Source: Polynucleobacter sp. (GTDB lineage Bacteria > Pseudomonadota > Gammaproteobacteria > Burkholderiales > Burkholderiaceae). From it: DNA of 64,000 bases. The stretch is from positions 1 through 64,000 of the forward strand of contig NZ_JAUXZY010000004.1 of assembly GCF_030693775.1 (NCBI RefSeq), in the 5' to 3' direction. Positions 38,158 through 48,499 of the stretch are shown here, piece after piece (the stretch's first letter is position 1; each line of letters begins with the position of its first letter). The notes under the pieces are model-generated. The model saw only the letters and a list, made by a program, of their open reading frames with translations. It made no database searches and was not told where the DNA came from. Both the position numbers and the translations under genes were made by a program.

Positions 38158-38328
38158 GCGTGAACCTAAATTAAGTACAGATTAGTCAAATTACAGCCAT
38201 CGATGCAGCCCCCTATTGCGGCGCATTCCCTTTTTTATTATTAACCGATAAATCAAGAACTGTCCAAAATGCCGACTTTTCCCCGCAATATCAGGCGATT
38301 TACGCCGCTTTTTAATTAGCAAGATCCG

Positions 38329-39021
38329 CTACAGGTTGGGGTTCCGGGGCAGTTCAGTCAAAATATCCCCCAAGGCGTGGACCAGTTTGGCGCCGTTTTG
38401 AATTAGGCTGTGGCAACCCTCCGAGTGGCCCCCAAGGATCGAGCCAGGCACGGCAAATACTTCCCGGCCCAGCTCTGCCGCAAGGCGTGCGGTAATCAAT
38501 GACCCCGATCGATTGCTGGCCTCAACGACTACTACCCCTAAGGCAAGGGCCGCAATCAGGCGGTTACGCCTCGGGAAGTGAAAGGGTTTTGGACCAACCC
38601 CAGGGGGGAATTCCGATATGAGAAGGCCTGAATGGGCGACGGCCTCTGCCAGGGCAAGGTGTTCGTAGGGGTAGACACGATCCAGCCCGGTTCCGCAAAT
38701 GGCGCCAGTTTTGCCGACGGGGGATTTTAGGGCGGCACGGTGTGCTGCCCCATCAATGCCCCGTGCAAGCCCAGAAACGATCAAAAAACCAGCCTCTGCG
38801 AGCCCCTTTGACAACTCGGAAGCAATATAGAGGCCTTGAAGGCTGGCTTTACGTGACCCGACAATAGCAATGGCAGGACGTTTAAATAAGGCAGCATCAC
38901 CGTATATATATAGAGGGCTAGGTGGATCACGTAAATCGAGTAGGCGCTTTGGATAGCCCGGCTTGCCGGGATAGAGTAACTGCATGGAGGGATGGTTTTG
39001 CATAAACCAATTCTTGAGCAC
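38329..39021 (-). CDS. dprA: DNA processing protein DprA/Smf
   Basis: AIVGSRKASLQG, VSGLARGIDGAAHRAAL, GTGLDRVYPYEH, FPRRNRLIAALALGVVVVEA. Confidence 0.95.
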   Translation of the reverse strand: MLKNWFMQNHPSMQLLYPGKPGYPKRLLDLRDPPSPLYIYGDAALFKRPAIAIVGSRKASLQGLYIASELSKGLAEAGFLIVSGLARGIDGAAHRAALKSPVGKTGAICGTGLDRVYPYEHLALAEAVAHSGLLISEFPPGVGPKPFHFPRRNRLIAALALGVVVVEASNRSGSLITARLAAELGREVFAVPGSILGGHSEGCHSLIQNGAKLVHALGDILTELPRNPNL

Positions 39022-39075
39022 GGGCTTTTGTTTGCCAATCAGCCCAGCCTGATTAGTCTGTAAGATAATTCTGAT

Positions 39076-39591
39076 ATGACTTTGTTAACCGTTCTCCATT
39101 ACCCCGACCAGCGATTGCATAAGGTAGCAAAGCCTGTTGCCGTCGTGGACGATCGTGTGCGCAAGATCGTTGCCGACATGGCGGAGACGATGTATGACGC
39201 CCCCGGCGTGGGTTTGGCTGCGACCCAAGTAGATATACATGAGCGCATTATTGTGATTGACGTATCAGAGGAGCAAAACCAGCTGATGGTCTTCATCAAT
39301 CCGGAGCTCGTTTGGGCTAGCCCGGAGAAAAAAGCATGGCGCGAAGGTTGCCTGTCGGTACCCGAGTTCTTTGATGAAGTAGAGCGACCTGATCAGATTC
39401 AAGTAAAGGCGCTTGACGTGAATGGCAAACCATTTGAAATCAAAGCCGACGGCTTGCTTTCGGTTTGCTTGCAACACGAAATGGATCACTTGCTTGGAAA
39501 GGTGTTCGTGGAATACCTCTCTTTCCTAAAGCGCAACCGCATCGCCCTCAAAATGAAAAAGCGCGCCAAAGAGCTGGTAGGACAACGCTGA
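39076..39591 (+). CDS. def: Peptide deformylase
   Basis: [46 protein letters not shown]. Confidence 0.98.
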   Translation: MTLLTVLHYPDQRLHKVAKPVAVVDDRVRKIVADMAETMYDAPGVGLAATQVDIHERIIVIDVSEEQNQLMVFINPELVWASPEKKAWREGCLSVPEFFDEVERPDQIQVKALDVNGKPFEIKADGLLSVCLQHEMDHLLGKVFVEYLSFLKRNRIALKMKKRAKELVGQR

Positions 39592-39604
39592 GAAGGCGCC
39601 CACG

Positions 39605-40618
39605 ATGAGGGTCGTTTTTGCTGGCACCCCCGAGTTTGCTGCGCATGCCTTACAAGCCATAGAGGCAGCTGGGCATACGATTGCATTGGTTCTAACTCAG
39701 CCCGATCGACGTGCCGGCCGCGGCATGCATTTACATGCGAGCCCCGTTAAGGAGTTTGCGCTGAGCAAGGGCATTCCGTTGCTCCAGCCGACATCCCTCA
39801 ATACCAATAGCGCCGACGATGCAAAAAGAGCGGAAGCAATCGCGGCCTTGCACGTCTTGAGCCAAACCCAGTTTGATGCCATGGTAGTGGTTGCCTATGG
39901 CCTGATCATCCCGCAGTCAATATTGGACCTAGCGGAGCAGCTTGGGCGGCACGGCGCATTCAACATCCATGGCTCGCTATTGCCACGTTGGCGCGGAGCC
40001 GCACCCATTCAGCGAGCCATTGCTTCAGGAGACGAGCGAACGGGCATCACCATTATGCAAATGGATGCGGGATTGGATACGGGGGATATGGTGCTAAGCG
40101 AAGCAATTGATATCGCGCCCGATGAAACCAGCAGCAGTTTGCACGATCGCCTTGCCGACATGGGCGCGAGGCTAATGGTGCGCTGCCTCGCTATGCTGGA
40201 TGCGCAAGCAGAAATGCCGCGCATTCCTCAGGGCGAAGACGGGATGTGTTACGCCGAAAAAATACAAAAAGCCGAGGCTGAAATTGATTGGTCGCAAAGC
40301 GCAATCACTATTGATCGTCTGATTCGGGCATTTAACCCATTTCCTGGAGCAAGCTCTACGCTTAATGGCCAAAGCCTCAAGTTTTGGCGTGCTCGCCCTT
40401 TGACACAAGTGCAAGCAGACCAATACCAAGAGCAAGCAAGCAATCGTCCTGGCTTGGTTGTGGGTAAAAGCAAAGATGGTTTTGTGGTGTGGTGCAAGGA
40501 CGGCGCATTAGAGGTGTTAGAGATACAAAAGCCCGGCGGTAGGCGTATGTCAGCAGCACAATGGATTCAAGCAGAAAAGCCGGCGGGCGCATTGCAATTT
40601 ACGAAAGCGACTGCCTAA
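39605..40618 (+). CDS. fmt: Methionyl-tRNA formyltransferase
   Basis: MRVVFAGTPEFAAHALQAI, NIHGSLLPRWRGAAPIQRAI. Confidence 0.98.
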   Translation: MRVVFAGTPEFAAHALQAIEAAGHTIALVLTQPDRRAGRGMHLHASPVKEFALSKGIPLLQPTSLNTNSADDAKRAEAIAALHVLSQTQFDAMVVVAYGLIIPQSILDLAEQLGRHGAFNIHGSLLPRWRGAAPIQRAIASGDERTGITIMQMDAGLDTGDMVLSEAIDIAPDETSSSLHDRLADMGARLMVRCLAMLDAQAEMPRIPQGEDGMCYAEKIQKAEAEIDWSQSAITIDRLIRAFNPFPGASSTLNGQSLKFWRARPLTQVQADQYQEQASNRPGLVVGKSKDGFVVWCKDGALEVLEIQKPGGRRMSAAQWIQAEKPAGALQFTKATA

Positions 40619-40645
40619 GCCGTGGATAAAAAAAAGGAAGTGGTG

Positions 40646-41974
40646 ATGTCATCAAAAGCGCCGCCCCAGAACCTGCCCTTATCGCAAGCGATCACGATTG
40701 CAGCGCAGGCGATAGGCGAAGTCATGTCGGGCAGGTCCTTGACTCAGGTGCTAGAAGAGCTCGAGCCGCAAGAGCGGCCCATCGTTCAAAGCATTACGTT
40801 TGACACATTTCGGCGCTGGACCCGTTCACATGCGTTAATTAAAGAGTTCGTGCCAAAGCCACCAAGCAAGCCAGTGGAGCATGTGCTAGCAGTGGCTATC
40901 ACGCTCCTGCTGGATCGGACTGATGTGGCTAAGAAAGGCTATGCAACCCATACCATCGTCAACGAGTCCGTGAAGGCGTGTGGTGAATACGATGAAACAC
41001 TGTATGCCAAAGGCTTGATGAATGCCGTGCTGCGAAAAGTCAGCACCGCCTTGGATGCGCAAGGTGTAAAACGCCCAGACCACAATAGCGTGGGTGAGTC
41101 TTACTTTCCGCCCTGGTGGATTGCTAATTTAAGAAAAAATTACCCAAAGAGCTGGCAATCCATTTGCTTGCAACAATCGCAGCGCCCACCCCTAACCCTG
41201 CGCGTTAATCGCCGCGCAATTTCTCTTGCGGATTACGCCGCTGTATTGCAGGCCGCGCAGATTGAGGCCGAAGTAATAGAGCAAGTTGCCAATGTCGGAC
41301 TAGATGCTGCTTTGCTTATCAAAGAGCCAGTACCGGTCGCAAGTATCCCCGGATTTTTTGATGGCCTAGTTTCGGTTCAGGATGCGGGGGCGCAGCTTGC
41401 AGCTACGCTCTTGGATCCGACCTCGGGCGAGCGTGTTCTTGATATGTGTGCGGCACCGGGCGGTAAGGCTGCTCATATGCTGGAGTGTGCTGATATCAAT
41501 CTAGTGGCGATTGATGTAGATCGAGAGCGATTAAAGCGCGTGAGCGAGACCTTTGGCCGCTTGAAGCTGAGTGCTGTGCCCGGGCAAAGCGTCGAGTGCA
41601 TCGCTGCCAACGCTGCCTCACTCGACTGGTGGGATAAGCAGCCCTTTGACAAAATACTGATTGATGCACCATGTTCTGCTTCTGGGATTGTGAGTCGGCA
41701 TCCCGACATTCCTTTTTTGCGCCGCGCGGATGATATTGCTGAGCTGCAAGGGCGCCAGCGTGCTCTGTTGGAGGCCGGCTGGCAGGCTCTAAAGGACGGC
41801 GGCTTGTTGCTTTATATCACCTGTTCTATTTTTCCAGAAGAGGGCAAAGACCAGGCAGAATGGTTTATGGCGGGACGCCAGAATGCGTTACGATTAGATG
41901 CGCCCGGCCAAATATTGCCCGGCCACCTGCACGACGGTTTTTACTATGCTCTCTTTAAAAAGAATGGGCCATGA
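40646..41974 (+). CDS. rsmB: 16S rRNA (cytosine-C5)-methyltransferase RsmB
   Basis: VQDAGAQLAATLLDPTSGERVLDMCAAPGGKAAHMLE, DAPCSASGIVSRHPDI. Confidence 0.96.
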   Translation: MSSKAPPQNLPLSQAITIAAQAIGEVMSGRSLTQVLEELEPQERPIVQSITFDTFRRWTRSHALIKEFVPKPPSKPVEHVLAVAITLLLDRTDVAKKGYATHTIVNESVKACGEYDETLYAKGLMNAVLRKVSTALDAQGVKRPDHNSVGESYFPPWWIANLRKNYPKSWQSICLQQSQRPPLTLRVNRRAISLADYAAVLQAAQIEAEVIEQVANVGLDAALLIKEPVPVASIPGFFDGLVSVQDAGAQLAATLLDPTSGERVLDMCAAPGGKAAHMLECADINLVAIDVDRERLKRVSETFGRLKLSAVPGQSVECIAANAASLDWWDKQPFDKILIDAPCSASGIVSRHPDIPFLRRADDIAELQGRQRALLEAGWQALKDGGLLLYITCSIFPEEGKDQAEWFMAGRQNALRLDAPGQILPGHLHDGFYYALFKKNGP

Positions 41975-42561
41975 CCCAGCGCTTTAAGCAACTCCTTTTA
42001 TCGGTCATTGTGCTGATAGGCGCTGTGCTGGCGCCTGCCGCAAACGCAGAGGGCATTAAGGTTAAGTTTTTTGAGCTTGAGCGGGTTGAGTCCGAGTGGT
42101 TTTTAAATGCAGGCTTTCAGATTGAGCTATCCCCCGGGCTCGAAGATGCCATTCAAAAAGGAGTGGTGCTGCACTTTCAAACCGAATTTGAGTTAACCCG
42201 ATCACGGTGGTATTGGTTTGATGAGCGGCCCGTTTTGGCTGTTCGGCAAACGCGGCTCTCCTATCAACCCTTAACTAAGCAGTTTCGGATTGCTTCTGGC
42301 GGCCTAACATTTACAGCGCAAACCATTGCAGAGGCATTACAAGTAGTTGGAAGCATTGGTGGCTGGCGCGTCATTGATGGGCCGGGCCTGGATCCCAGCA
42401 AGCCGTATTCTGCGGCCCTGCGCATGAGCCTTGATTTGAGTAAGTTGCCCAAGCCGTTCCAAGTCAACGCCCTCAACAATAAAACATGGAACGTTTCTAG
42501 CGATTGGACTCGCTTTACGTTTACACCCGATGCGCAATCTGTACTAAAGCGCCAAGAGTGA
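41971..42561 (+). CDS. DUF4390 protein with signal peptide
   Basis: Located between rsmB and ntrY; signal peptide AANA; ARW/beta-rich sequence as in the family. Confidence 0.85.
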   Translation: MTQRFKQLLLSVIVLIGAVLAPAANAEGIKVKFFELERVESEWFLNAGFQIELSPGLEDAIQKGVVLHFQTEFELTRSRWYWFDERPVLAVRQTRLSYQPLTKQFRIASGGLTFTAQTIAEALQVVGSIGGWRVIDGPGLDPSKPYSAALRMSLDLSKLPKPFQVNALNNKTWNVSSDWTRFTFTPDAQSVLKRQE

Positions 42562-42571
42562 GCATCATCAC

Positions 42572-44869
42572 ATGAGCTTACTTCGTTTTGATCGGCCCGC
42601 TTGGAAGCGTCGCGCACTACCGATAGCAACTGCCGCCACCGGCATCTTTGCACTTGCCTTGTTAGTGTTGCTATCCACAGCGACTTCAAACACAAGCTTT
42701 TTCGATAATTACTTTATCTGGCTTTACGCTGCCAACGTGGTGGTTGGTATTTGTTTGCTGCTGGTTATCGTGACTTTGGTGGTGGTGATCACCATACGCT
42801 GGAAAAAAGGCCGCTTTGGTACGCGCTTAATTGCCAAGCTGGCGATGATTTTTGGTTTGGTAGGGGTGGTCCCGGGCCTCATCCTGTATGGCGTCTCCTT
42901 GCAGTTCGTCTCACGTAGTATTGATACTTGGTTTGACGTGAAGGTGGAGTCAGCTCTAGAGGCCGGTCTCGAGCTGGGGCGCGCTACCTTAAGCACCTCC
43001 TTGCAAGAATTACAAGATGAGGGCCGTATTGTGGCCGATCAACTGCAGCGCATTCCAAATCAAGCCAGCCCAGCAGAGCTCACGCTCTTGCTCTCTCGTA
43101 TGCGTGATCAGTTTGGCATTCAAGAAATTACCATTTTCAATGCCCGTCAGGCCGTGGTTGCCACGGCATCATCCGGCGTGACCTCGAGCGTGGCAGTGGC
43201 GCCTAGCGCAGAGATCATGAGTCAAGCGAACAAGGTAAATGGCGTTGGCTTTATAGAAGAGCTGCAGGGCACTCAGGACTATCGATTAAAAGCAGTTATT
43301 CCGCTCGTCAAAGAAAAGTCTAGCGGCCAAGGTTTTGGGCTTAGCCTGCAGTATCAACGCGAGCTCTGGTATTTGCAGCTGATTAAGCGAGTTCCGGACG
43401 AAATTACAAAAAATACGCTCGCTGTACAGGCAGCGTATAGCGATTACCAAGAAAAATCCCTGGGCCGAACGGGCCTGCGCCAAATGTACATTGGCACGCT
43501 CACCCTCACCCTCTTTTTTGCTTTATTTGTGGCGGTTACCTTGGCTCTTTTGCTGGGCAGGCAGCTGGCCCGCCCATTGCTCATGCTGCTGCGCGGAACG
43601 CAGGCGGTGGCGCAAGGCGATCTTTCACCCAAGCCCGAACTAGATACGGGCGATGAGCTGGGCATGTTGACGCGTCAATTTAATGTCATGACGCGGCAGC
43701 TGGCGGATACTCGCACGTCGCTGCAGGAATCAAAATCATTTCTAGAGACAGTATTAAGCAACCTGACCGCTGGTGTATGTATCTTTGACGATGCCTTTAA
43801 GCTGGTTTCGAGTAATGCCGGCGCCGATGCCATTTTTAGGCATGACCTCACTCAGCTCACGGGCAAAGCGCTGAGCCAAATTCCTGCTTTAGCTGAATTT
43901 GAGACGGCGGTAAAAGAGGGGTTTGCTGCCATGCAAATGACGGTAGGGCCGCGAGTGGGCGATGACCTACCCGCCACAAAGGGCCTAGATCAGACAAGTG
44001 CTCGGGTATGGCAAAAGCAAATTCAGCTGCATGCTAGTAGTGAGTTTGACCAAGAGCTTGGCGTCACTATTTTTGTGCGCGGAACAGAGCTCGCTCCAGG
44101 GCTCAATATGATTGTGTTTGATGACATCACCGATGTGGTTACGGCACAGCGCTCGATTGCCTGGAGTGAAGTTGCGCGCCGCCTAGCCCACGAGATTAAA
44201 AATCCGCTGACCCCAATACAGCTGTCTGCTGAGCGTCTGCAGCAAAAATTGGCAGGGAAGGTAAGCCCCGAGCAGGAAGACATGATGAATCGGAGTACCG
44301 CCACCATCATTGGTCAAGTAGAGGCGATGAAGCAGATGGTGAATGATTTTCGGGATTTTGCAAAGACGCCGGCGCCACAGCTCCGCGCGGTTTCGATTAA
44401 TCAGTTAATACAAGAAATTCTGGTGCTGTATGAGGGCAGCCCTATGGAGGTGTCGCTCGATTCAGCCTGCCCCGATATCTTGGGCGATCCCACGCAATTG
44501 CGCCAAGTAATTCATAATCTCTTGCAGAACGCACAAGACTCTACCTTGGAAGGGCAACGCACAGGGGCGTCAGTTGCGATTACAACTGAAGCAGTGCCCT
44601 ATAAACAGGCCAATGGTGTGATGCAAAAAGCGGTGCGATTTAGCATTACTGACTCGGGGGCGGGATTTCCGGCTAAGATACTAGCAAGAGCGTTTGAGCC
44701 GTACGTCACAACAAAAACCAAAGGCACGGGCTTGGGCTTAGCAGTGGTGAAGAAAATTGTGGATGATCATGGTGCAAAAATTGAGATTCGGAATCGAATG
44801 CAAGGGGACGTCGTAGTGGGGGCACAAGTGTCTATTTTGTTTATGAATCTAGCGAAAGAGGCAGTTTAG
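42572..44869 (+). CDS. ntrY: Sensor histidine kinase NtrY-like
   Basis: TMs, HAMP, PAS-like, HisKA ARRLAHEIKNPLTPIQLSAERL, HATPase KTKGTGLGLAVVKKIVDDHGA. Confidence 0.95.
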   Translation: MSLLRFDRPAWKRRALPIATAATGIFALALLVLLSTATSNTSFFDNYFIWLYAANVVVGICLLLVIVTLVVVITIRWKKGRFGTRLIAKLAMIFGLVGVVPGLILYGVSLQFVSRSIDTWFDVKVESALEAGLELGRATLSTSLQELQDEGRIVADQLQRIPNQASPAELTLLLSRMRDQFGIQEITIFNARQAVVATASSGVTSSVAVAPSAEIMSQANKVNGVGFIEELQGTQDYRLKAVIPLVKEKSSGQGFGLSLQYQRELWYLQLIKRVPDEITKNTLAVQAAYSDYQEKSLGRTGLRQMYIGTLTLTLFFALFVAVTLALLLGRQLARPLLMLLRGTQAVAQGDLSPKPELDTGDELGMLTRQFNVMTRQLADTRTSLQESKSFLETVLSNLTAGVCIFDDAFKLVSSNAGADAIFRHDLTQLTGKALSQIPALAEFETAVKEGFAAMQMTVGPRVGDDLPATKGLDQTSARVWQKQIQLHASSEFDQELGVTIFVRGTELAPGLNMIVFDDITDVVTAQRSIAWSEVARRLAHEIKNPLTPIQLSAERLQQKLAGKVSPEQEDMMNRSTATIIGQVEAMKQMVNDFRDFAKTPAPQLRAVSINQLIQEILVLYEGSPMEVSLDSACPDILGDPTQLRQVIHNLLQNAQDSTLEGQRTGASVAITTEAVPYKQANGVMQKAVRFSITDSGAGFPAKILARAFEPYVTTKTKGTGLGLAVVKKIVDDHGAKIEIRNRMQGDVVVGAQVSILFMNLAKEAV

Positions 44870-44871
44870 TC

Positions 44872-45576
44872 ATGGCTAGCATCTTGGTGGTCGACGATGA
44901 AATGGGAATTCGTGAGCTTCTCAATGAGATTCTGACGGATGAGGGCCATACCGTCTATGCAGCAGAAAGTGCGATACAAGCACGAACAGTGCGCGAGCAA
45001 ATGCGGCCCGATTTGGTTCTCTTGGATATTTGGATGCCCGATACCGACGGCATTACTCTGCTAAAGGAATGGTCCAATAGCGGGCAGCTCACTATGCCAG
45101 TGGTGATGATGTCGGGCCATGCCACGATTGATACTGCAGTGGAGGCAACCCGGATTGGTGCCCTTAACTTTTTAGAAAAACCCATTGCCCTTCAAAAGCT
45201 GCTCAAGACAGTAAATAAGGCGCTGGAAAGTGCGCCCAAACAAGTACAAATCGAAGAGGCAGCAGTGATGCCGCCCTCGTCAAGGCCTGCCGCTGAAGTA
45301 AAGCCGATAGCTGCAGTAGTGGTCCCGCCGTCAGGCGAGTACATTAGTGGTATCGCGAAGATGTATTTTGATTTGCCTTTGCGCGAGGCGCGAGACCTAT
45401 TTGAAAAAGCCTATTTTGAGCATCAGATGCAAATCATGGGCGGAAGCATGACTCGCATTTCTGAATACACGGGGCTAGAGCGTACGCACCTGTACCGCAA
45501 ACTCAAGGCGCTGGGTGTGGACGCTACCAAAAGCAAAGGCGAAGTAGTACCAGAGTCTGCGCCAGTTAAGCAGTAA
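44872..45576 (+). CDS. Response regulator, NtrX-like, receiver plus Fis-type HTH only
   Basis: SILVVDDEMGIRELLNEIL, LLDIWMPDTDGI; C-term ISEYTGLERTHLYRKLKALGV; no sigma54 AAA+ domain. Confidence 0.93.
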   Translation: MASILVVDDEMGIRELLNEILTDEGHTVYAAESAIQARTVREQMRPDLVLLDIWMPDTDGITLLKEWSNSGQLTMPVVMMSGHATIDTAVEATRIGALNFLEKPIALQKLLKTVNKALESAPKQVQIEEAAVMPPSSRPAAEVKPIAAVVVPPSGEYISGIAKMYFDLPLREARDLFEKAYFEHQMQIMGGSMTRISEYTGLERTHLYRKLKALGVDATKSKGEVVPESAPVKQ

Positions 45577-45649
45577 ATCAATTTAATTCAGTCGGCTGGC
45601 AAAGGCGACCTACTCAGCATGGAATGCAAGCAAGGCTGCTCTAAAAATA

Positions 45650-46987
45650 ATGCATGACAAAAGTAAGCTAGTCATTATTGGCGATGGCTTTGCCGCTGCA
45701 GTAACGGCCATTCATCTCTTGCGTAAAGGCATCGCGGCAGACTCGTTCACCATCATCGGCCCCGGCCCCTTAGGTAAAGGCCATGCTTACGGTTGTGAAA
45801 GCCCATCTTTTCGGCTCAATGTGCGCGAAGATTTGCCCATTGTTTTTTCAGACGATCCATTGCATTTTGCGCGCTGGGCCAAAACAAACATCGATGACTC
45901 AGAAGCAAAAACAAGTGCGGGCAATTTTTATCGTCGCGCCGATTTTGGGCGCTACGTTTCTGAGCTCGTTGCCGCAGAAGTAGGGTTCGATCAAATTCAG
46001 CGAATCCCTAGTAAAGTATCGCGCTTAAACCAAGTGCACGATGGCTTGTGGAGGCTCGACACTACTGATGGGCATTGCATCCACTCTGAGAGGGTGATTA
46101 TTGCAACTGGCAATTCACCGCCAACGTGGCCGTGTGCCATAAAGGCTGGCCCAGGAGAGCACGCCGCTTCGAGGTTAATAGAAAACCCATGGACCGGACA
46201 GTACCTTGCTGCCATTGGCGCAGAAGAGCATGTTGTGTTGCTTGGCGGAGGCCTCACTGCATTGGATGCAATCTACGCACTAGCAACGCAAGGGCATCGC
46301 GGCCCGATTACGATAGTGGGACCAAGATCAGTATTCCCCCCGACACAGGCGCAATGGACCAGACAAAAGCAGCCGAACTGGCCCGAAAAATTAAGCCCGG
46401 CCAAGCTGCTGCGCTTTATGCGCCAATACCTGCCATCTGCGCCTACAACCAGTTCAGAGTGGCAGTGCGCCTGGGAAGAGTTAAGACCCAATCTCAATAC
46501 GATTTGGCAGCAATTGACACCGCATCAACGGCAAATCCTATTCAAGCGACTGGGGTGGGCTTGGTCTTTGTATCGGTTTCGTGCCTCTCCACAAACAATC
46601 AAAGCCTATGAACAGCTGAGGGCAAATCATCAAGTCCAGTTTGCCGTAGGGCGGGCAAAGCAAGTCGAGTGCTCTGAGGGCGCGATAATGGTTCAACTGA
46701 ATAATGGTCAAGGCATTCAAGCTGATCGGATTGTGAACTGCACTGGCGTTGGAAGAGATGTATTTTTAGATAGATTAGTCGCAGATTCAATTGCGCTTCC
46801 AGACCCCCTAGGTCATGCTGTTGGTGTCAACACAAAACTCAATGTCATTAAGCCAAATCTGCAAGCCTGGAACAATTTATGGATGCTGGGCCCAGCTACG
46901 ATGGGCAGTTTGGGCGATGTTATTGCTGCTAGCGCTATTTCAAAGCAAGCCGAGGAGCTGGCCCTGCAAATAGCAAGCCTAGACTAG
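45650..46987 (+). CDS. FAD/NAD(P)-binding protein (NAD_binding_9-like)
   Basis: KLVIIGDGFAAAVTAIHLL, GPGPLGKGHAYGCE, RLNVREDLP, VLLGGGLTALDAIYAL. Confidence 0.85.
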   Translation: MHDKSKLVIIGDGFAAAVTAIHLLRKGIAADSFTIIGPGPLGKGHAYGCESPSFRLNVREDLPIVFSDDPLHFARWAKTNIDDSEAKTSAGNFYRRADFGRYVSELVAAEVGFDQIQRIPSKVSRLNQVHDGLWRLDTTDGHCIHSERVIIATGNSPPTWPCAIKAGPGEHAASRLIENPWTGQYLAAIGAEEHVVLLGGGLTALDAIYALATQGHRGPITIVGPRSVFPPTQAQWTRQKQPNWPEKLSPAKLLRFMRQYLPSAPTTSSEWQCAWEELRPNLNTIWQQLTPHQRQILFKRLGWAWSLYRFRASPQTIKAYEQLRANHQVQFAVGRAKQVECSEGAIMVQLNNGQGIQADRIVNCTGVGRDVFLDRLVADSIALPDPLGHAVGVNTKLNVIKPNLQAWNNLWMLGPATMGSLGDVIAASAISKQAEELALQIASLD

Positions 46988-47072
46988 AGCAATCTGGGCA
47001 ACCAAGAATAAACTCAGAATTGATTGGTTTGAGCGGCTTAATACGATGGTGCTCTCCCAAGGGGGTGTGCCG

Positions 47073-47855
47073 CTATTCCGTGCGCGTCTCAATAGAGGCA
47101 AATACTTTTTTCAGTGCCGTTGATTTAACCGAAGTACTTCCCTTAAATGGCTGATCAAAAATAATTAACAAGCCCAGCATTGATCCATAAATAATTGGAA
47201 AAACTGTAATAGCAAAATTGAGTTCATTGCCTGGCATAACTAGCGATGTAATACTGCTGATGGCAATAAATATAAATAAGATTGAAATCCAGAAGATGGC
47301 GGGAAGCTTTTGCGTAGAACGATCAATCCGTATTTCGCGTGACTCCGAAACGTTCTCTGCTACATCCAAAATATCGGAGTAGATGGCAATTTGCTTGGGG
47401 GTCACCGGCTCTAGCTTAAACAGCATTTGCGATATCGTGCGCCAGAGCAAGTGCGTTTGTTGAGAGCCCTGCTCTAATCTCAGCTCGGGCCACTCATTTT
47501 GAATAATAGACTCGATATACAGCTTTAATTTGGCGCGGATCTCCAGGGAATAGGCGTCACCAAAGCGCAGCAGTAGTCGATCTAGATTATTAATTTGACT
47601 AGCCTCCGCTGCAACCAATGCAGAAGCCGCTTGAAAGTTGCTTTGGGCCTGGTTCAATAAAAACCCAATAAACATCCCGATGGTTGCACCCAGTAATGCA
47701 AATAAAGACTGCGCAATCTTGACTGTTTCTTCCGTTGGATGAATAAGAAATAGACTCTTAACTATCGATGGCATGACGTGCGCCAGCAGATTGATCATCG
47801 CAATGCACAGCAAAATGATGAGTAAGTTAGGCAGCTTATAAATGAGTTTTGGCAT
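47073..47855 (-). CDS. DUF4239-like (bestrophin-like) membrane protein
   Basis: Four predicted TM helices with FIGFLLNQAQSNFQAASALVAAEASQINNLDRLL characteristic segment. Confidence 0.7.
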   Translation of the reverse strand: MPKLIYKLPNLLIILLCIAMINLLAHVMPSIVKSLFLIHPTEETVKIAQSLFALLGATIGMFIGFLLNQAQSNFQAASALVAAEASQINNLDRLLLRFGDAYSLEIRAKLKLYIESIIQNEWPELRLEQGSQQTHLLWRTISQMLFKLEPVTPKQIAIYSDILDVAENVSESREIRIDRSTQKLPAIFWISILFIFIAISSITSLVMPGNELNFAITVFPIIYGSMLGLLIIFDQPFKGSTSVKSTALKKVFASIETRTE

Positions 47856-47944
47856 GGCACAGAAAAATAATGGGGTAACTCAATATACGACAAGTGACCA
47901 AAAGAGGCTATTCCAAAAAAGACGAGGGTGACCAGCGCGCAACA

Positions 47945-48259
47945 TCAGCCCACTTTCAGCAAAATGACGCCAAGAATGATCAAGGCGGCGCCAAGCCAGC
48001 GGATTGGAATATTCGGGTCACCAAAAACCAATACACCAATCGCAAAGGTGCCAACGGCCCCAATCGAGGTCCATACGGCATACGCCGTACCAATCGGAAT
48101 GCCTTTTAATGAATACCAAAGTAAGAATCCGCTGAGTGCCATGCTAGTGCCAGCCAAAGCCAGCCCCGCGATTTTCATATTCGGGTTGCTCGATAGCTTT
48201 AGGCCAAGTGGCCAGCCAATTTCACAAACACCTGCCAATAGGAGAGATAACCAGTACAT
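47945..48259 (-). CDS. SMR family transporter (SugE/Gdx-like)
   Basis: YWLSLLLAGVCEIGWPLGLKLS...GTAYAVWTSIGAVGTFAIGVLVFGDP; conserved membrane Glu. Confidence 0.88.
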   Translation of the reverse strand: MYWLSLLLAGVCEIGWPLGLKLSSNPNMKIAGLALAGTSMALSGFLLWYSLKGIPIGTAYAVWTSIGAVGTFAIGVLVFGDPNIPIRWLGAALIILGVILLKVG

Positions 48260-48499
48260 GCGGAGCCAAGAGTGAAGTAAAGAATCCACTGTATCAAAAG
48301 TGGGGGGCGTGATTCACCTTGTTTTTGGAGGCGCTTACAACAAGGCGCGCTGCAAAGAAACCACCCTCAATTCATGGATAGATTGGGGCGATGCCATTAA
48401 TTGCCCGTTGGATATAAAGTTATTTACTCGGATAACCGAACTGATTAGACTGCCAATAATGATCGGCAGCATTGATCTTATGGGCAATAAATACTAAAG

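Noticed and set aside
48300-48497. 65-aa plus-strand ORF before the DUF2252 gene
   Set aside because: No recognisable family, low-quality composition; likely 5' leader/promoter of the DUF2252 gene.
47945-48499. Guanidine (ykkC-type) riboswitch upstream of the SugE/Gdx-like SMR gene
   Set aside because: Looked for ykkC-I-like conserved motifs upstream on the minus strand and saw none, so no regulatory RNA is claimed.
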